Made by a program: the position numbers and the translations under genes. Shown one piece after another: positions 10,135-18,954 of a stretch of 64,000 nt of DNA. This DNA is from Lihuaxuella thermophila (GTDB lineage: Bacteria; Bacillota; Bacilli; Thermoactinomycetales; Thermoactinomycetaceae): the NCBI RefSeq assembly GCF_900110165.1, contig NZ_FOCQ01000002.1, positions 186,001-250,000 of the forward strand, written 5' to 3'. Position 1 is the first letter of the stretch; every line of letters starts with the position of its first letter. The notes under the pieces were generated by a model. That model had not been told where the DNA came from and did no database searches. It was given only the letters and a program-made list of their open reading frames with translations.

Positions 10135-10302
10135 TCAACTCCGCTCCCGCAGAAATGCGTCGGCTTCCTCCTCGGCTTGTTCCGGCGACGTCAGGTCAAA
10201 CAGACGGTGCATCTCATGAATTACTTTCCAAATCTCATCTCTGGTATATCCGGTGTTCCTTAATGCCAATGTCGCATAACCGATGATATGATTATGATTC
10301 AT
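10135..10302 (-). CDS. Small hypothetical protein, 55 aa
   Basis: A short gene read from the minus strand: ATG at 10302, stop TGA at 10135-10137. An excellent ribosome site, AAAGGAGA, lies about 9 nt before the ATG. The product begins MNHNHIIGYATLALRNTGYT and continues with a predicted amphipathic helix (RDEIWKVIHEMHRLFD) and an acidic end. No signal peptide or cysteine. I do not recognise the family. The ribosome site and coding-like composition make it likely to be real. Confidence 0.6.
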   Translation of the reverse strand: MNHNHIIGYATLALRNTGYTRDEIWKVIHEMHRLFDLTSPEQAEEEADAFLRERS

Positions 10303-10357
10303 TGAATACAGGTCTCCTTTACATACTGCCCGTGTCCGGGGTTATGCCCGGCCCGGA

Positions 10358-10540
10358 TCACATCAGATCAATCCGGAGCACAGGCCCGCATGGTTCGACT
10401 TCCCGAACCCAGGTGGTCTCCTCTCCGGTTGCCGGATCAACGCCAAACGTTTCCCCCTCTTGGTAAAATGCTTTTTCTCCCATTCCGCTGATATAATCGC
10501 CGGCTTCTGTCACCCGTTCACCTGTCCGAAACGGCCGCAT
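10358..10540 (-). CDS. YjzC-like small protein, 60 aa
   Basis: 60 residues from the ATG at 10540, where AAAGGAGGGAACCCT precedes it; the 22 upstream in-frame codons lack such a site. The sequence RTGERVTEAGDYI resembles the YjzC family start (an extended, glycine-rich small protein of Bacillales with unknown role). The rest (GEKAFYQEGETFGVDPATGEETTW) is compatible. The family assignment is by resemblance only. Confidence 0.55.
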   Translation of the reverse strand: MRPFRTGERVTEAGDYISGMGEKAFYQEGETFGVDPATGEETTWVREVEPCGPVLRIDLM

Positions 10541-10604
10541 AGGGTTCCCTCCTTTTTTATAGCGTATCCAACTGCCAATGGCATGATTCGTGACCAGGTC
10601 CGGC

Positions 10605-10645
10605 AAAAAACCGGGACCCTTGGCGAAACGGATTTAGGGTCCCGG
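10605..10645 (-). terminator. Terminator of the metallophore operon
   Basis: A perfect 10-bp stem CCGGGACCCT / AGGGTCCCGG (10611-10645) is followed, reading leftward, by TTTTTTGCC. It lies just beyond the stop of the nicotianamine synthase-like gene. Confidence 0.85.
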
Positions 10646-10661
10646 TTGACTTGAGTCGGAA

Positions 10662-11486
10662 TTATACAGAACGGGTCAAAAACAGGGTCGTGTTGATCAT
10701 ATGCTGATTGGCGGTCGTTTTCGCCAACATCCTGAGGCCGGACCGGCGGATGGCATCGGCGGATACCGGATCATACAGGAGTTGGTAAACACCTTCGGAT
10801 GAACGAACGGCTACGAGCACTCCGGAGCGGGTGGACAAAATCCGTTGAAGGACGGACTCTTTATTCTGAACGAGACTGGCCACGAAAACAATGGGATACG
10901 ACCCGTAATCGGCCTCTTCTCCGGCCGTCTTCTCGACGCGGACAGAGTCTTGGAGATCCAGTTTCCCAATCAGTTGCCGGGACAGTGAGACCGCCTCCGC
11001 ATCACTGTCCAAACAGGTGACCGGGGATTTCGTATAAATGTGAAGGAGAATGGCGCTTAACGGAAGCGGTCCGCTGCCGATCAAGGCAATGGGTTTTCCG
11101 TAAAAATCCGGCATCACCTGTTGCAGCACATTCATTTCTTCCCGAACCAGCGTGACATAGTTTTCCCAGTAGATGAACCGGATCAGCTCACCCAAACTGA
11201 CCGTGTCAAACCGGCTCAACCGGGCTGCATAGTACTTTTCCATCAGACCTTCCGCCCTGCTTAACAGACGATGAAAGTGCGGCAAAACGGATCGAACCTG
11301 GTCATGATTCAAGATGGCGGATGAGTTCTTCAGCCCATGAGATTCACACACCGTTCTGACCAGGCGGCTTAACACATCATTGATGACTGCGTTGGCAGGG
11401 GAAAGATCCGATTCCCTGTTTAAAATCTCATATGTATCCAGCACCAGCTGAACAAGCGGGTGGGTGGCAATGGAAGATGCAGTCAT
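10662..11486 (-). CDS. Nicotianamine synthase-like enzyme (CntL family)
   Basis: 274 residues. The motif IALIGSGPLPLSAILL (about 132-147) is the hallmark SAM-binding region of nicotianamine synthases and of CntL. It is preceded by YWENYVTLVREEMNVL (about 106-121) and followed by VFVASLVQNKE and VLVAVRSSEGVYQLLY, which match the family core order. These enzymes transfer aminobutyrate units from S-adenosylmethionine: plant and archaeal forms build nicotianamine, while CntL attaches one unit to D-histidine for staphylopine. Which substrate is used here cannot be told. Its ATG overlaps the stop of the MATE gene. No racemase (CntK) or opine dehydrogenase (CntM) gene is in the window. Confidence 0.85.
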   Translation of the reverse strand: MTASSIATHPLVQLVLDTYEILNRESDLSPANAVINDVLSRLVRTVCESHGLKNSSAILNHDQVRSVLPHFHRLLSRAEGLMEKYYAARLSRFDTVSLGELIRFIYWENYVTLVREEMNVLQQVMPDFYGKPIALIGSGPLPLSAILLHIYTKSPVTCLDSDAEAVSLSRQLIGKLDLQDSVRVEKTAGEEADYGSYPIVFVASLVQNKESVLQRILSTRSGVLVAVRSSEGVYQLLYDPVSADAIRRSGLRMLAKTTANQHMINTTLFLTRSV

Positions 11487-12826
11487 ACGGCGATCGACTC
11501 CTTTGGCGCGGAATGGGAAAATAAAGAGCGATGGAGCTTAGGCAAGTACAGATGGAGAAACAGCGAGCGTCCCAAACTGAATATGAGAAAGGCACACCAC
11601 AAACCGTGATTTCCCCATCGGGGAAGAAACAGCCACAAACTGAGCAAAAACGCGATCAGTGACCAAATCATCGAATTTCGGATCGGACCCGCTTCCGTTG
11701 CTCCTGAAAACACCCCGTACAAAAGCAACCCCCAGAAGGAGCAAACCGGAAACAAAACCATCCAGACCGAAAACTCCGTTGCTGCTTCAAGAACTGCTGC
11801 ATGGTTGGTAAACAAAGAGAATACGGATGGTGCGCTCAGGAAATACAACCCGGAGAGAAGGAGGGAAACGATCCAGCCCCAAAACCGGGTCAACCGGATC
11901 ACTTGGTTAAAAAACAGCGGATCTCTCCGTCCGAGGGCATGCCCGGCCAGAATGCCTGAAGCATTGGCCAGTCCGTCCAGGCAATAAGCCATCAGAAAAT
12001 GAATTTGAAACAAAATCGCATTGGCCGCCAATATTTCCTGTCCAAACTGTGCTCCTTGACGGGTAAACAAGGTAAAGACGGCCAGGAGACAGGCAGTCCG
12101 GATCATCAAATCCCGGTTCATGCGAAACATTTTTAAGAATGGCTTCCAGAGGAAGCATTTGCGGATGAGAAGTTTCCAGTCGGCTTGCCCTGGCCAATGA
12201 CGAAGGATGAGCATGAAACCGATCAAGCATGAACTGATTTCCGCGATCAGGCTGGCCCAGGCAACACCGTCCACATTCATCCCCGCAACCCCAACCAGGA
12301 TCAAGTCCAGCACGATATTGACCAGGTTCATGTAAAGTTGCAAAATCAAGCTGAGTTTCACCTTCGCCATTCCCATGAACCAACCGAGCAGAACATAGTT
12401 CATGAGCGCAAACGGCGCACCCCAGATCCGGATGTCAAAATAAGATTTCGCATATTTGGCCACTTCCGCATCCGGCTGGATATAGTGAAGGGACAGAAAG
12501 AGAATGACCGACTGGAAGAGGATAAGCCCCATCCCCATAAGTCCCGCAACCAGCAGAGGGCGAAGCAAGTGCAAACAAATCTCCCGCTGGTCCTTCGCTC
12601 CGCTGGCTTGAGCGGTAAATCCCGAAGTGCTCACACGCAAAAAGCCAAACAGCCAGTAACAGGTATTAAATATCAGCGTGGCCACCGCCACTCCGCCGAT
12701 GCAGGATGGATCATTCAGCCTTCCGACTACCGCAGTATCCACGGCGCCCAACAACGGACTGCTTAACGATGAGAGGAGCAGCGGAAAAGCCAAAAGCAGA
12801 TAAGCGCGATGGGTAGCTTCCTTCAT
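11483..12826 (-). CDS. MATE-family efflux transporter, probable metallophore exporter
   Basis: 447 residues; start at 12826 (MKEATHRAYLLL) behind AAAGGAGGTGG. About twelve membrane helices, with the MATE/DinF-type start PLLLSSLSSPLLGAVDTAVVGRL. MATE proteins export small molecules using a Na+ or H+ gradient. It lies between the importer genes and the synthase-like gene and overlaps the latter by four bases, so export of the product is the likely role. In staphylopine systems a different (MFS) exporter, CntE, does this job. The transporter family is certain; the substrate is inferred. Confidence 0.85.
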   Translation of the reverse strand: MKEATHRAYLLLAFPLLLSSLSSPLLGAVDTAVVGRLNDPSCIGGVAVATLIFNTCYWLFGFLRVSTSGFTAQASGAKDQREICLHLLRPLLVAGLMGMGLILFQSVILFLSLHYIQPDAEVAKYAKSYFDIRIWGAPFALMNYVLLGWFMGMAKVKLSLILQLYMNLVNIVLDLILVGVAGMNVDGVAWASLIAEISSCLIGFMLILRHWPGQADWKLLIRKCFLWKPFLKMFRMNRDLMIRTACLLAVFTLFTRQGAQFGQEILAANAILFQIHFLMAYCLDGLANASGILAGHALGRRDPLFFNQVIRLTRFWGWIVSLLLSGLYFLSAPSVFSLFTNHAAVLEAATEFSVWMVLFPVCSFWGLLLYGVFSGATEAGPIRNSMIWSLIAFLLSLWLFLPRWGNHGLWCAFLIFSLGRSLFLHLYLPKLHRSLFSHSAPKESIAV

Positions 12827-12870
12827 GTCCACCTCCTTTTCAAAGGGATTCCTTGGGAGCATGCCCCGCT

Positions 12871-13638
12871 TTATCTACAACTCTCAATCAGTTGAAGAGT
12901 AGCAGCATGTCTGTCTGCATCCCACAGTTCACCACAGGGAAAGGAATCGGCCAGACGGCCTTCATGAAACGTGAGAATGCGATCACTGATCCAGTAGACA
13001 GTTTCCAACCGGTGAGAAATGAAGAGATAGGAGATTTGACATTGTTCCTGCAGATGCTTCAGCAATTGCAAAATCTGAGACTGAACGGAAAGATCGAGAC
13101 TGGCTGTCGGCTCATCGCAAATGATGAGGGCCGGTTGGACGCTCACCGCCCTGGCGATGGCAACCCGCTGCTGCTGGCCGCCGCTCAATTGTCGGGGAAC
13201 CCTGTCGATCAATGACGGGTGGAGCCCCACCATCTCTAGCAGCCGGCCGGCCATCGCTTTTTCGGAATGGCTCACCTCCCTTAGAAAAGGAGGCAGAGCC
13301 TCTTGGGAACGGTTTTTGAGCGGCTCCGTGATGATCTTGGAAACCGGCCAGCAGGGATTTAACGAAGAGGACGGATGCTGGAAGATCACCTGTACTTCCC
13401 GCCTCATTTGGTTGCGTGCCGCCGGGTTCATCCGGACGGATCTCCCTCTCCACAACACATCCCCCTCATCCGGAGCGATTAAGCCGAGGATCACTTTGCA
13501 CAAGGTGCTCTTCCCGCTCCCGCTTTTACCGATTACCCCCACACATTCACCTTGCCGAATGGAGAAGCTGACCTGATCCAATGCCAGTTGTTTGTGATAG
13601 CTCTTTTTTAAGTTCTCCACTTGAAGCAGAGTGCTCAT
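12871..13638 (-). CDS. Opp/Nik-type ABC transporter ATPase (CntF/OppF-like)
   Basis: 255 residues. Walker [10 protein letters not shown] (about 36-44), signature [14 protein letters not shown], Walker [14 protein letters not shown] and the H-loop LFISHRLE are intact. It is the second ATPase of the dipeptide/nickel importer family and energises the two permeases at 14620-16399. The upstream ATPase reading frame runs about 90 bp into it. Confidence 0.9.
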   Translation of the reverse strand: MSTLLQVENLKKSYHKQLALDQVSFSIRQGECVGVIGKSGSGKSTLCKVILGLIAPDEGDVLWRGRSVRMNPAARNQMRREVQVIFQHPSSSLNPCWPVSKIITEPLKNRSQEALPPFLREVSHSEKAMAGRLLEMVGLHPSLIDRVPRQLSGGQQQRVAIARAVSVQPALIICDEPTASLDLSVQSQILQLLKHLQEQCQISYLFISHRLETVYWISDRILTFHEGRLADSFPCGELWDADRHAATLQLIESCR

Positions 13639-14596
13639 GAGGCAAACCTCCTTGATGGATCACATGGCACGAGACTTCATGTGTGTCGGTCATCCGGTGA
13701 GGGGAGGGACGTTCGCGGTCACAAGAAGCAACGGCATACGGGCAACGAAGCGCAAAAGAGCATCCCCGTTCTGAAATTTGCGCCGGATCGCCGGGAATGA
13801 AAGACAAAGGCCGCTTCTCGGGAACCAGCCGGAGAATGGACCCAAACAGCAATCGACTGTACGGGTGGACAAAAGCCGGTTCACTTCCCGAAAGGCGAAG
13901 CTGTTCCATCATTTGGCCCCCGTACATGACCGACACCGTATCCGCGCACCGGCTAACCGTATGCAGATCATGGGTAATCCAGAGAACGGCGCAACCGGTT
14001 TGCTTCTGAATGTTCCGGATCAGCGAGATCATTTTTTTGGAGGTGCTGGCATCCAGTGAAGCCGTCGCCTCATCTGCGATGAGAAGAGGAGGCCGGTGGA
14101 TGACCGCCATCGCAATCGCCACCCGCTGAAGCTGCCCGCCGCTTAATTCAAAGGGATACTTGTCCAATACTGCCTGCGGAGACAACTCTGCTTGTTCCAA
14201 AACTTCCACAATCCTTGCGTCGGCTTCTTTTTTGTTCCCGCCTCCACTAAACCGGAAAACTTCTTTCAATTGCGTTCCCACACGGACCGAAGGGGTGAGG
14301 CTGTTGGCGTAATCCTGGAAAATCATGCCAACATGACGTCCGCAAAAGCGGCGGCGTTCGCGTTTACTCAGCTTGCCCAGATCCGTCTGCTCAATGAAGA
14401 CGGTTCCCGTACTCTCTAATTCCTGCGGCAACATCCCCATCACCGCCGCTGCCGTTACACTTTTGCCGCTGCCACTTTCACCGACAAGCGCTCTCCATTC
14501 GCCGGGCTGTACCGTAAAAGAAACGTTTTGCAGCAGGGTTCTTTCCGCAGACCGAACGGTAAGTTCTCTAACTTCAAGCACGGGAAGCTTCGACAA
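13547..14596 (-). CDS. Opp/Nik-type ABC transporter ATPase (CntD/OppD-like)
   Basis: 349 residues from a TTG at 14596 ([12 protein letters not shown]); GAGGAGGGG lies 6 nt before it, and the longer frame has no comparable site. Walker A GESGSGKS, signature [14 protein letters not shown], Walker [13 protein letters not shown]. The OppD-type C-terminal Cys cluster ([20 protein letters not shown]) is present, as in oligopeptide/nickel ATPases that have an Fe-S or zinc-like site. The last ~30 codons overlap the next gene, longer than usual in this family. Confidence 0.88.
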   Translation of the reverse strand: MSKLPVLEVRELTVRSAERTLLQNVSFTVQPGEWRALVGESGSGKSVTAAAVMGMLPQELESTGTVFIEQTDLGKLSKRERRRFCGRHVGMIFQDYANSLTPSVRVGTQLKEVFRFSGGGNKKEADARIVEVLEQAELSPQAVLDKYPFELSGGQLQRVAIAMAVIHRPPLLIADEATASLDASTSKKMISLIRNIQKQTGCAVLWITHDLHTVSRCADTVSVMYGGQMMEQLRLSGSEPAFVHPYSRLLFGSILRLVPEKRPLSFIPGDPAQISERGCSFALRCPYAVASCDRERPSPHRMTDTHEVSCHVIHQGGLPHEHSASSGELKKELSQTTGIGSGQLLHSAR

Positions 14597-14619
14597 AACA
14601 TTCCCCTCCTCCACTGGTT

Positions 14620-15468
14620 TCACAGTTTTTCCAAGCCCGTTTTTTTGCTCCCCCAACGGTCGCTTAACGCGTCCCCCACCAGATTGAAACCCCACACCAA
14701 CAGGAAGATCGCCAGACCGGGAACCACCATCAGCCGCGGAAATGTTTGAAAATAGGTTCTTCCTTCACTTAGCAGGGCTCCCCATTCCGGTGTGGGCGGC
14801 TGGACACCCAGACCCATGTATGAGAATGCGGAAATCATGAGGATCACCTTCCCCATGTCGATGGTGCTGAGCGCAAGCACGTGCCTTTGCACCTGAGGCA
14901 ACAGATGTGAAAAAAGAATGGTGCGGAGCCTGGTTCCCGAGGCACGGGCATACAGGATGTACTCTTTCTTTTTCTCCACGAGAACGATCGAACGGACCAG
15001 CCGTGCATAATGAATCCACTTGACCACGATCATCGCCAGGCAAATATTCAAGATACCGGGACCCAGCAACCCGGTGATGGCCAGGGCAATCAACACGTCC
15101 GGAAAAGCAAGGGTGGAATCGATGATCCGCATGAACAGCGCATCTGCCCTGCCGCCCAAATAACCGCTGACCAGTCCCGCCGCAACCCCCAGGATCACGG
15201 AAACACTCATGATGAGAAGGGCACAGCCCAGGGTCCAGCCGGCCCCCGCCCACACGCGCGACAACAGATCCCTGCCCAGATGATCCGTTCCCAGCCAATG
15301 CGCTTCATTCGGCGGCAATAACCGTTGATGAAGCTCTACTTGCGCAGGATCGTGCGGGAGCCACACCCAGCTCACTCCGACGAAGAGGAGAAAGAACGAG
15401 ATGAGCGCCAGACCGATAAATAATTGCCAGCGGACAGAGAAACCGGGCCGCTTACATTTCATACCCAT
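14620..15468 (-). CDS. Opp/Nik-type ABC permease (CntC/OppC-like)
   Basis: 282 residues; GGAAGGAAGGG precedes the ATG at 15468 (an ATG at 15462 is also possible). An N-terminal membrane helix, then the OppC-type phrase LLPPNEAHWLGTDHLGRDLLSRV and a binding-protein-dependent transport domain with the EAA-like loop ARASGTRLRTILFSHLLP. It forms the channel with the neighbouring permease and overlaps it by 17 bp. Confidence 0.9.
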   Translation of the reverse strand: MGMKCKRPGFSVRWQLFIGLALISFFLLFVGVSWVWLPHDPAQVELHQRLLPPNEAHWLGTDHLGRDLLSRVWAGAGWTLGCALLIMSVSVILGVAAGLVSGYLGGRADALFMRIIDSTLAFPDVLIALAITGLLGPGILNICLAMIVVKWIHYARLVRSIVLVEKKKEYILYARASGTRLRTILFSHLLPQVQRHVLALSTIDMGKVILMISAFSYMGLGVQPPTPEWGALLSEGRTYFQTFPRLMVVPGLAIFLLVWGFNLVGDALSDRWGSKKTGLEKL

Positions 15469-16399
15469 CCCTTCCTTCCCGAGCGCGGGGATCGAATGCC
15501 CCGGCTAACAGCTCCATTACCGTATGGATGATAAACACAAACACAACGGCTGTCATGATATACCCCTGGATGACCGGAAAGTCCCTCCTGAGGATGGCAT
15601 CGACGACCATCTTGCCCAGCCCCGGCCGGGAAAAGAGAATCTCCACCACGATCGTGCCGGCAAACAAACTGCCGATGCTGATACTGAGCAGAGACAGAAT
15701 GGGAATGCAGCTCTCTTTCAGGACATGGCGCCAAAAAATGATCCAAGGAGGGAGTCCGCGGGCATAAGCGGCTTGAATATAGTCCCGGCTTAATGTCTCC
15801 AGGAGGCTGGCCCGGAACATCCTGGCGTACACGGCTGCCATAGCCAGACCCAAAGTGAGGGAAGGAAGAATCAGATGTTCCGGGCCCCCGTTTCCCTGAC
15901 TGGGAAGCAGATTCCACTCATAAGCCAACACGTGAATCAGCAACAGCCCCAGCCAAAAGCTGGGAACGGATGCACCCGCCAATGAGAACAAACGGCTCAG
16001 ATGATCCCACACGCTTCCGCGAAAATACGCCCCCAGGACGCCCAGCGGAAATGCCAGCAAGATCATAAAGAGAATCCCGCCGGCCATCAGGGAGAAAGTC
16101 GCCGGCGCTCGCTCCAGAATCATGTCGGCAACCGGCTGTTTCAGGATGAGGGAGTGGCCAAAGTCCAGATGAACCATCCGCTTCATCCAGTTCAGGTATT
16201 GAATCCACACGGGTTGATGCAATTGAAGTTCCTGCCGCAGGGATTCCACCTGCTCTCCGGTCACAGCCACGTCCTCCACACGGAGCACGGCTCTCACCGG
16301 ATCTCCCGGAGCCAGACGCATTACGGCAAAAGAAACAAACGAGAGAATGAGCAATGTAACGAGCAGTTGGATCAGGCGGCGGATCAGAAACAAGATCAT
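15452..16399 (-). CDS. Opp/Nik-type ABC permease (CntB/OppB-like)
   Basis: 315 residues, starting MILFLIRRLIQLLVTLLILS and continuing with VMRLAPGDPV, the standard OppB/NikB opening. Six membrane helices, with the EAA loop AAYARGLPPWIIFWRHVLK. The start overlaps the stop of the binding-protein gene by four bases. Confidence 0.92.
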   Translation of the reverse strand: MILFLIRRLIQLLVTLLILSFVSFAVMRLAPGDPVRAVLRVEDVAVTGEQVESLRQELQLHQPVWIQYLNWMKRMVHLDFGHSLILKQPVADMILERAPATFSLMAGGILFMILLAFPLGVLGAYFRGSVWDHLSRLFSLAGASVPSFWLGLLLIHVLAYEWNLLPSQGNGGPEHLILPSLTLGLAMAAVYARMFRASLLETLSRDYIQAAYARGLPPWIIFWRHVLKESCIPILSLLSISIGSLFAGTIVVEILFSRPGLGKMVVDAILRRDFPVIQGYIMTAVVFVFIIHTVMELLAGAFDPRAREGRDGYEM

Positions 16400-17874
16400 C
16401 GTCTCACATCCATTTGGTGAGTCAGGATGTAATATTCGGTTCTCGATGGTTTCCAGCTTGTAATGTGTTTGCCGTAAGCCACCGTCGTATGCGGATGAAT
16501 CATGTATAACTGCAATGCTTCATCCTTGATGATCTGAACGATCTCGCCTGCGAGGGATTGGCGTTGCTTCTCATCCAGCGTTTGATTAAACATGCGGATC
16601 TTTTCCGTCAAAGCCGGATGATCGATTTTTCCGTAATTCAAAGCCCCCTCCGGCAGAAAAGAAGAATTGAAGAAGTACCCGGCATCCCCGCGCGGAGCGG
16701 TCAAACTGCTGTACATGGCCAGATCCCAATCGGTTTGTTGGGACAAATACTCGTCGATATTGTCGACCGTCCGGATTTGCACTTGAATGCCCTGTTTCCT
16801 GGCTTCCTGCTGCAAAACCTGAGCCATCAACGGGAGTTCCGGTCTTCCGGGGTAGGTAATCAACGTCAGTTTGAGGGGATGCTGATGCTTCTTCATCACC
16901 TCTGCCAATACGGGCACGGAATCTTTGCCGTCATTTACAGAAGAGGCATTGGCAAAAGGCAACGAAGAATGAAACGGACCCCGGCTGATTTCGGCGGTTC
17001 CGTGGAAGAGGGTCTTCACCATTTCCTCTCTGGGAATCAGCGCGTCTACGCTTTTCCTTGCCTCAAGATCCCGGAAGAGAGGCTTTCTCATGTTAAATAT
17101 CAGATAGTGGTTTCGCATCCCGCTCGTGGAGACGAGCCGCAGTTCCGGGTTGTTTTTTAAAGCAGCAATCATCTCCGCCGGAATGTGATAAGCAATGTCC
17201 GCTTCTTTGGATTGCAAAGCCAGGGTTCGCGCGTTGCCGTCCGAGTTGAACCGGATCACGGCTGAATCCAGTTTGGGAGAACCTCCCCAATACCGGTCGT
17301 ATTTTTGAACTTCCACCTGCGTATCAGGCGTAAAGGAAGCTAATTGAAAAGGCCCTGTTCCCACGATTCCGTTTCCTTGGGCGATTTTTACGACAGCCGT
17401 AGACGGATGGACGAGCTCATAAGGCAAAGAAGGATGAACCTCAGCCGTCCGGATGGTAAGCTCCTGACCGTTGGCCTCGATGGACTTGATCTTCAGTGCC
17501 GCCTGGATCGCCTTGCTGCTCTCCATCGCCCGGACGAGGGATGATTTCACGTCTTTTGCCTTCAGGAGACTTCCATCATGGAACCGCACGTTTTCCCGGA
17601 TCTTGAATTTCCAGGTATGGGAATCGATATTCTCCCAATGGGTCGCGAGAGCCGGCTCCAATTGCAACTGATCATTCAACTTGACCAGTGTCTCCCCGAT
17701 CCCGGCCCGAACGGCCATATTGTTTTTATCCACTACGGGGTCCAATCGGCTGCTGGGGAAATTAAACAGGAGGTTGACGTTCTTTTGGGTCTCAGCCTGA
17801 TTCCCCGAGCATCCAGCCAGCAGCAAAACCACCGCTAACAGAAGAATAAAATAAGAAATGATCCGGTTTTTCAT
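16396..17874 (-). CDS. Substrate-binding lipoprotein of the Opp/Nik importer (CntA-like)
   Basis: 492 residues; start at 17874 (MKNRIISYFILL) with AAGGAGAG upstream. Signal peptide with lipobox LLAGC (about 25-29), then a family-5 solute-binding protein (SBP_bac_5) with NFPSSRLDPVV, NVRFHDGS and GTGPFQL. It captures the substrate outside the membrane and delivers it to the permeases. First gene of the operon, directly behind a Zur-type operator. Nik/Cnt-type proteins bind metal chelates; a zinc-metallophore ligand is inferred from the operon content. Confidence 0.88.
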   Translation of the reverse strand: MKNRIISYFILLLAVVLLLAGCSGNQAETQKNVNLLFNFPSSRLDPVVDKNNMAVRAGIGETLVKLNDQLQLEPALATHWENIDSHTWKFKIRENVRFHDGSLLKAKDVKSSLVRAMESSKAIQAALKIKSIEANGQELTIRTAEVHPSLPYELVHPSTAVVKIAQGNGIVGTGPFQLASFTPDTQVEVQKYDRYWGGSPKLDSAVIRFNSDGNARTLALQSKEADIAYHIPAEMIAALKNNPELRLVSTSGMRNHYLIFNMRKPLFRDLEARKSVDALIPREEMVKTLFHGTAEISRGPFHSSLPFANASSVNDGKDSVPVLAEVMKKHQHPLKLTLITYPGRPELPLMAQVLQQEARKQGIQVQIRTVDNIDEYLSQQTDWDLAMYSSLTAPRGDAGYFFNSSFLPEGALNYGKIDHPALTEKIRMFNQTLDEKQRQSLAGEIVQIIKDEALQLYMIHPHTTVAYGKHITSWKPSRTEYYILTHQMDVRR

Positions 17875-17911
17875 ATCCACTCTCCTTATTTTAGTCCTAT
17901 CACACATCAGA

Positions 17912-17971
17912 TAAATAGTAATCATTACGATTTTACCATATAAGTATAATAAGAAAACTTCAGAAAGTAAA
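17912..17971 (-). promoter_or_regulatory. Zur-type operator and promoter of the metallophore operon
   Basis: Minus-strand promoter: -35 TTTACT (17966-17971), 17-nt spacer, -10 TATACT (17943-17948). The palindrome at 17912-17934 has half-sites AGTAAT and ATTACGA around a central C. It matches the Bacillus Zur core TCGTAATNATTACGA at all but one position and differs from the Fur core TGATAATNATTATCA. It covers the expected +1 region, a classic repressor position, so zinc repression is predicted. Confidence 0.8.
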
Positions 17972-18046
17972 CAGGTCATGTGTGATCCGGATCGGAACAC
18001 CATTTTTGCCAACGGCTCTATCAGATCAGAAAGCCGATCAGAATAC

Positions 18047-18070
18047 AAAAAAGACGATAGCTTGAGCTAC
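18047..18070 (-). terminator. Terminator after the MOSC gene
   Basis: The stem GGTAGCTC / GAGCTATC-type hairpin (18055-18070) is followed, reading leftward, by TCTTTTTTG. It overlaps the stop codon of the MOSC gene and insulates the downstream operon promoter. Confidence 0.6.
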
Positions 18071-18750
18071 CGCCTTTCACTGTCTGATTCGCTTGGTTCC
18101 AACTTCTCCAATCTGTTCGCCAACAGCTCCCGCCATACGGGGGCCAGTTCCTTTACGGCTAAAATTTTCTTGATCCCCTCCGCATCTCCTTTCCTGTGAA
18201 AGAAGATTTGATTGGCGAAGAGGACGGAGACTTGCCGGGGATGCCGCTCGAGCAGCCGGATCGGTGAATCTTTCCGCACCGTTCCTTCCCGGAGCACCCG
18301 GCAGAAAAAACCGGTATATCCTTCTTCGATAATTCTGGTCAGCAGGGTGGGGATTCCGTTTCTTTTGGAAATGGTATCACACGGGATTCTTCCCTGTGAC
18401 ACTTGCACCACTGCGTCGCCCACCTGGTAGATGTCCCCGATGCATACATCGCGTTCCAGCATACGGGTGACGGTCAGGTTTTCCCCGAATGCGGCAGAAG
18501 GCAACCGCACTTGAAATTCCTGCTCCCAATACGAATAATGCTCATGCGAATAGACACAAACAGCCCGCTCCGGCCCGCCGTGAAACGCCCGGTTGGCAAC
18601 TCCGTCACCGTGAAATCCTTCCCTGGACAGAAACACTTCGTCCACGGCCTGTTTGCAGATTCCTGTGGTCAATTCCTTGTGGTCGCCGGTCTTAATCGTT
18701 TGCGGCAACCCGATGCTCAGGGATACTAATCGGATCTGATCGCTTTGCAC
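18067..18750 (-). CDS. MOSC-domain protein (YiiM/YflK-like)
   Basis: 227 residues from a GTG at 18750, with AGGAGG 7 nt upstream; the longer frame to 18792 has no good site. MOSC features: FHGDGVANRAFHGGPERAVCVYSHEHY (two segments around the conserved HGG), FGENLTV and VQVSQGRIPC, whose Cys is the usual molybdenum-cofactor or sulfur-carrying residue. A YiiM-type C-terminal 3-alpha region follows. Relatives reduce N-hydroxylated compounds or traffic sulfur/molybdenum. It has its own terminator, so it is not part of the metallophore operon. Confidence 0.85.
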   Translation of the reverse strand: MQSDQIRLVSLSIGLPQTIKTGDHKELTTGICKQAVDEVFLSREGFHGDGVANRAFHGGPERAVCVYSHEHYSYWEQEFQVRLPSAAFGENLTVTRMLERDVCIGDIYQVGDAVVQVSQGRIPCDTISKRNGIPTLLTRIIEEGYTGFFCRVLREGTVRKDSPIRLLERHPRQVSVLFANQIFFHRKGDAEGIKKILAVKELAPVWRELLANRLEKLEPSESDSERR

Positions 18751-18885
18751 GGACTGACCTCCTGTTCCTGAAAAATCCGATTTGATGATCATATGTACGC
18801 ACTTCTGTCCTAGTTCTGCCGATTCGCCCGTTAACCGTGATTGATCCGTATTTCCTGCACGGCAAGCCCCTTAACCCGTCTCGGG

Positions 18886-18922
18886 AAAAATAAAAAGACG
18901 ATAGCGATTGCAACCGTCTTAT
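18886..18922 (-). terminator. Terminator downstream of the TPR pseudogene
   Basis: The imperfect 9-bp stem GACGGTTGC / GCTATCGTC is followed, reading leftward, by TTTTTATTTTT. It ends the minus-strand unit that contained the decayed TPR regulator. Confidence 0.65.
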
Positions 18923-18954
18923 GGGCACGATCATCAGAATGTCCTCCTTTTTCG

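Noticed and set aside
17912-17934. Reading the metallophore operator as a Fur box
   Set aside because: The half-sites contain GTAAT/ATTACGA rather than GATAAT/ATTATC; they fit Zur clearly better.
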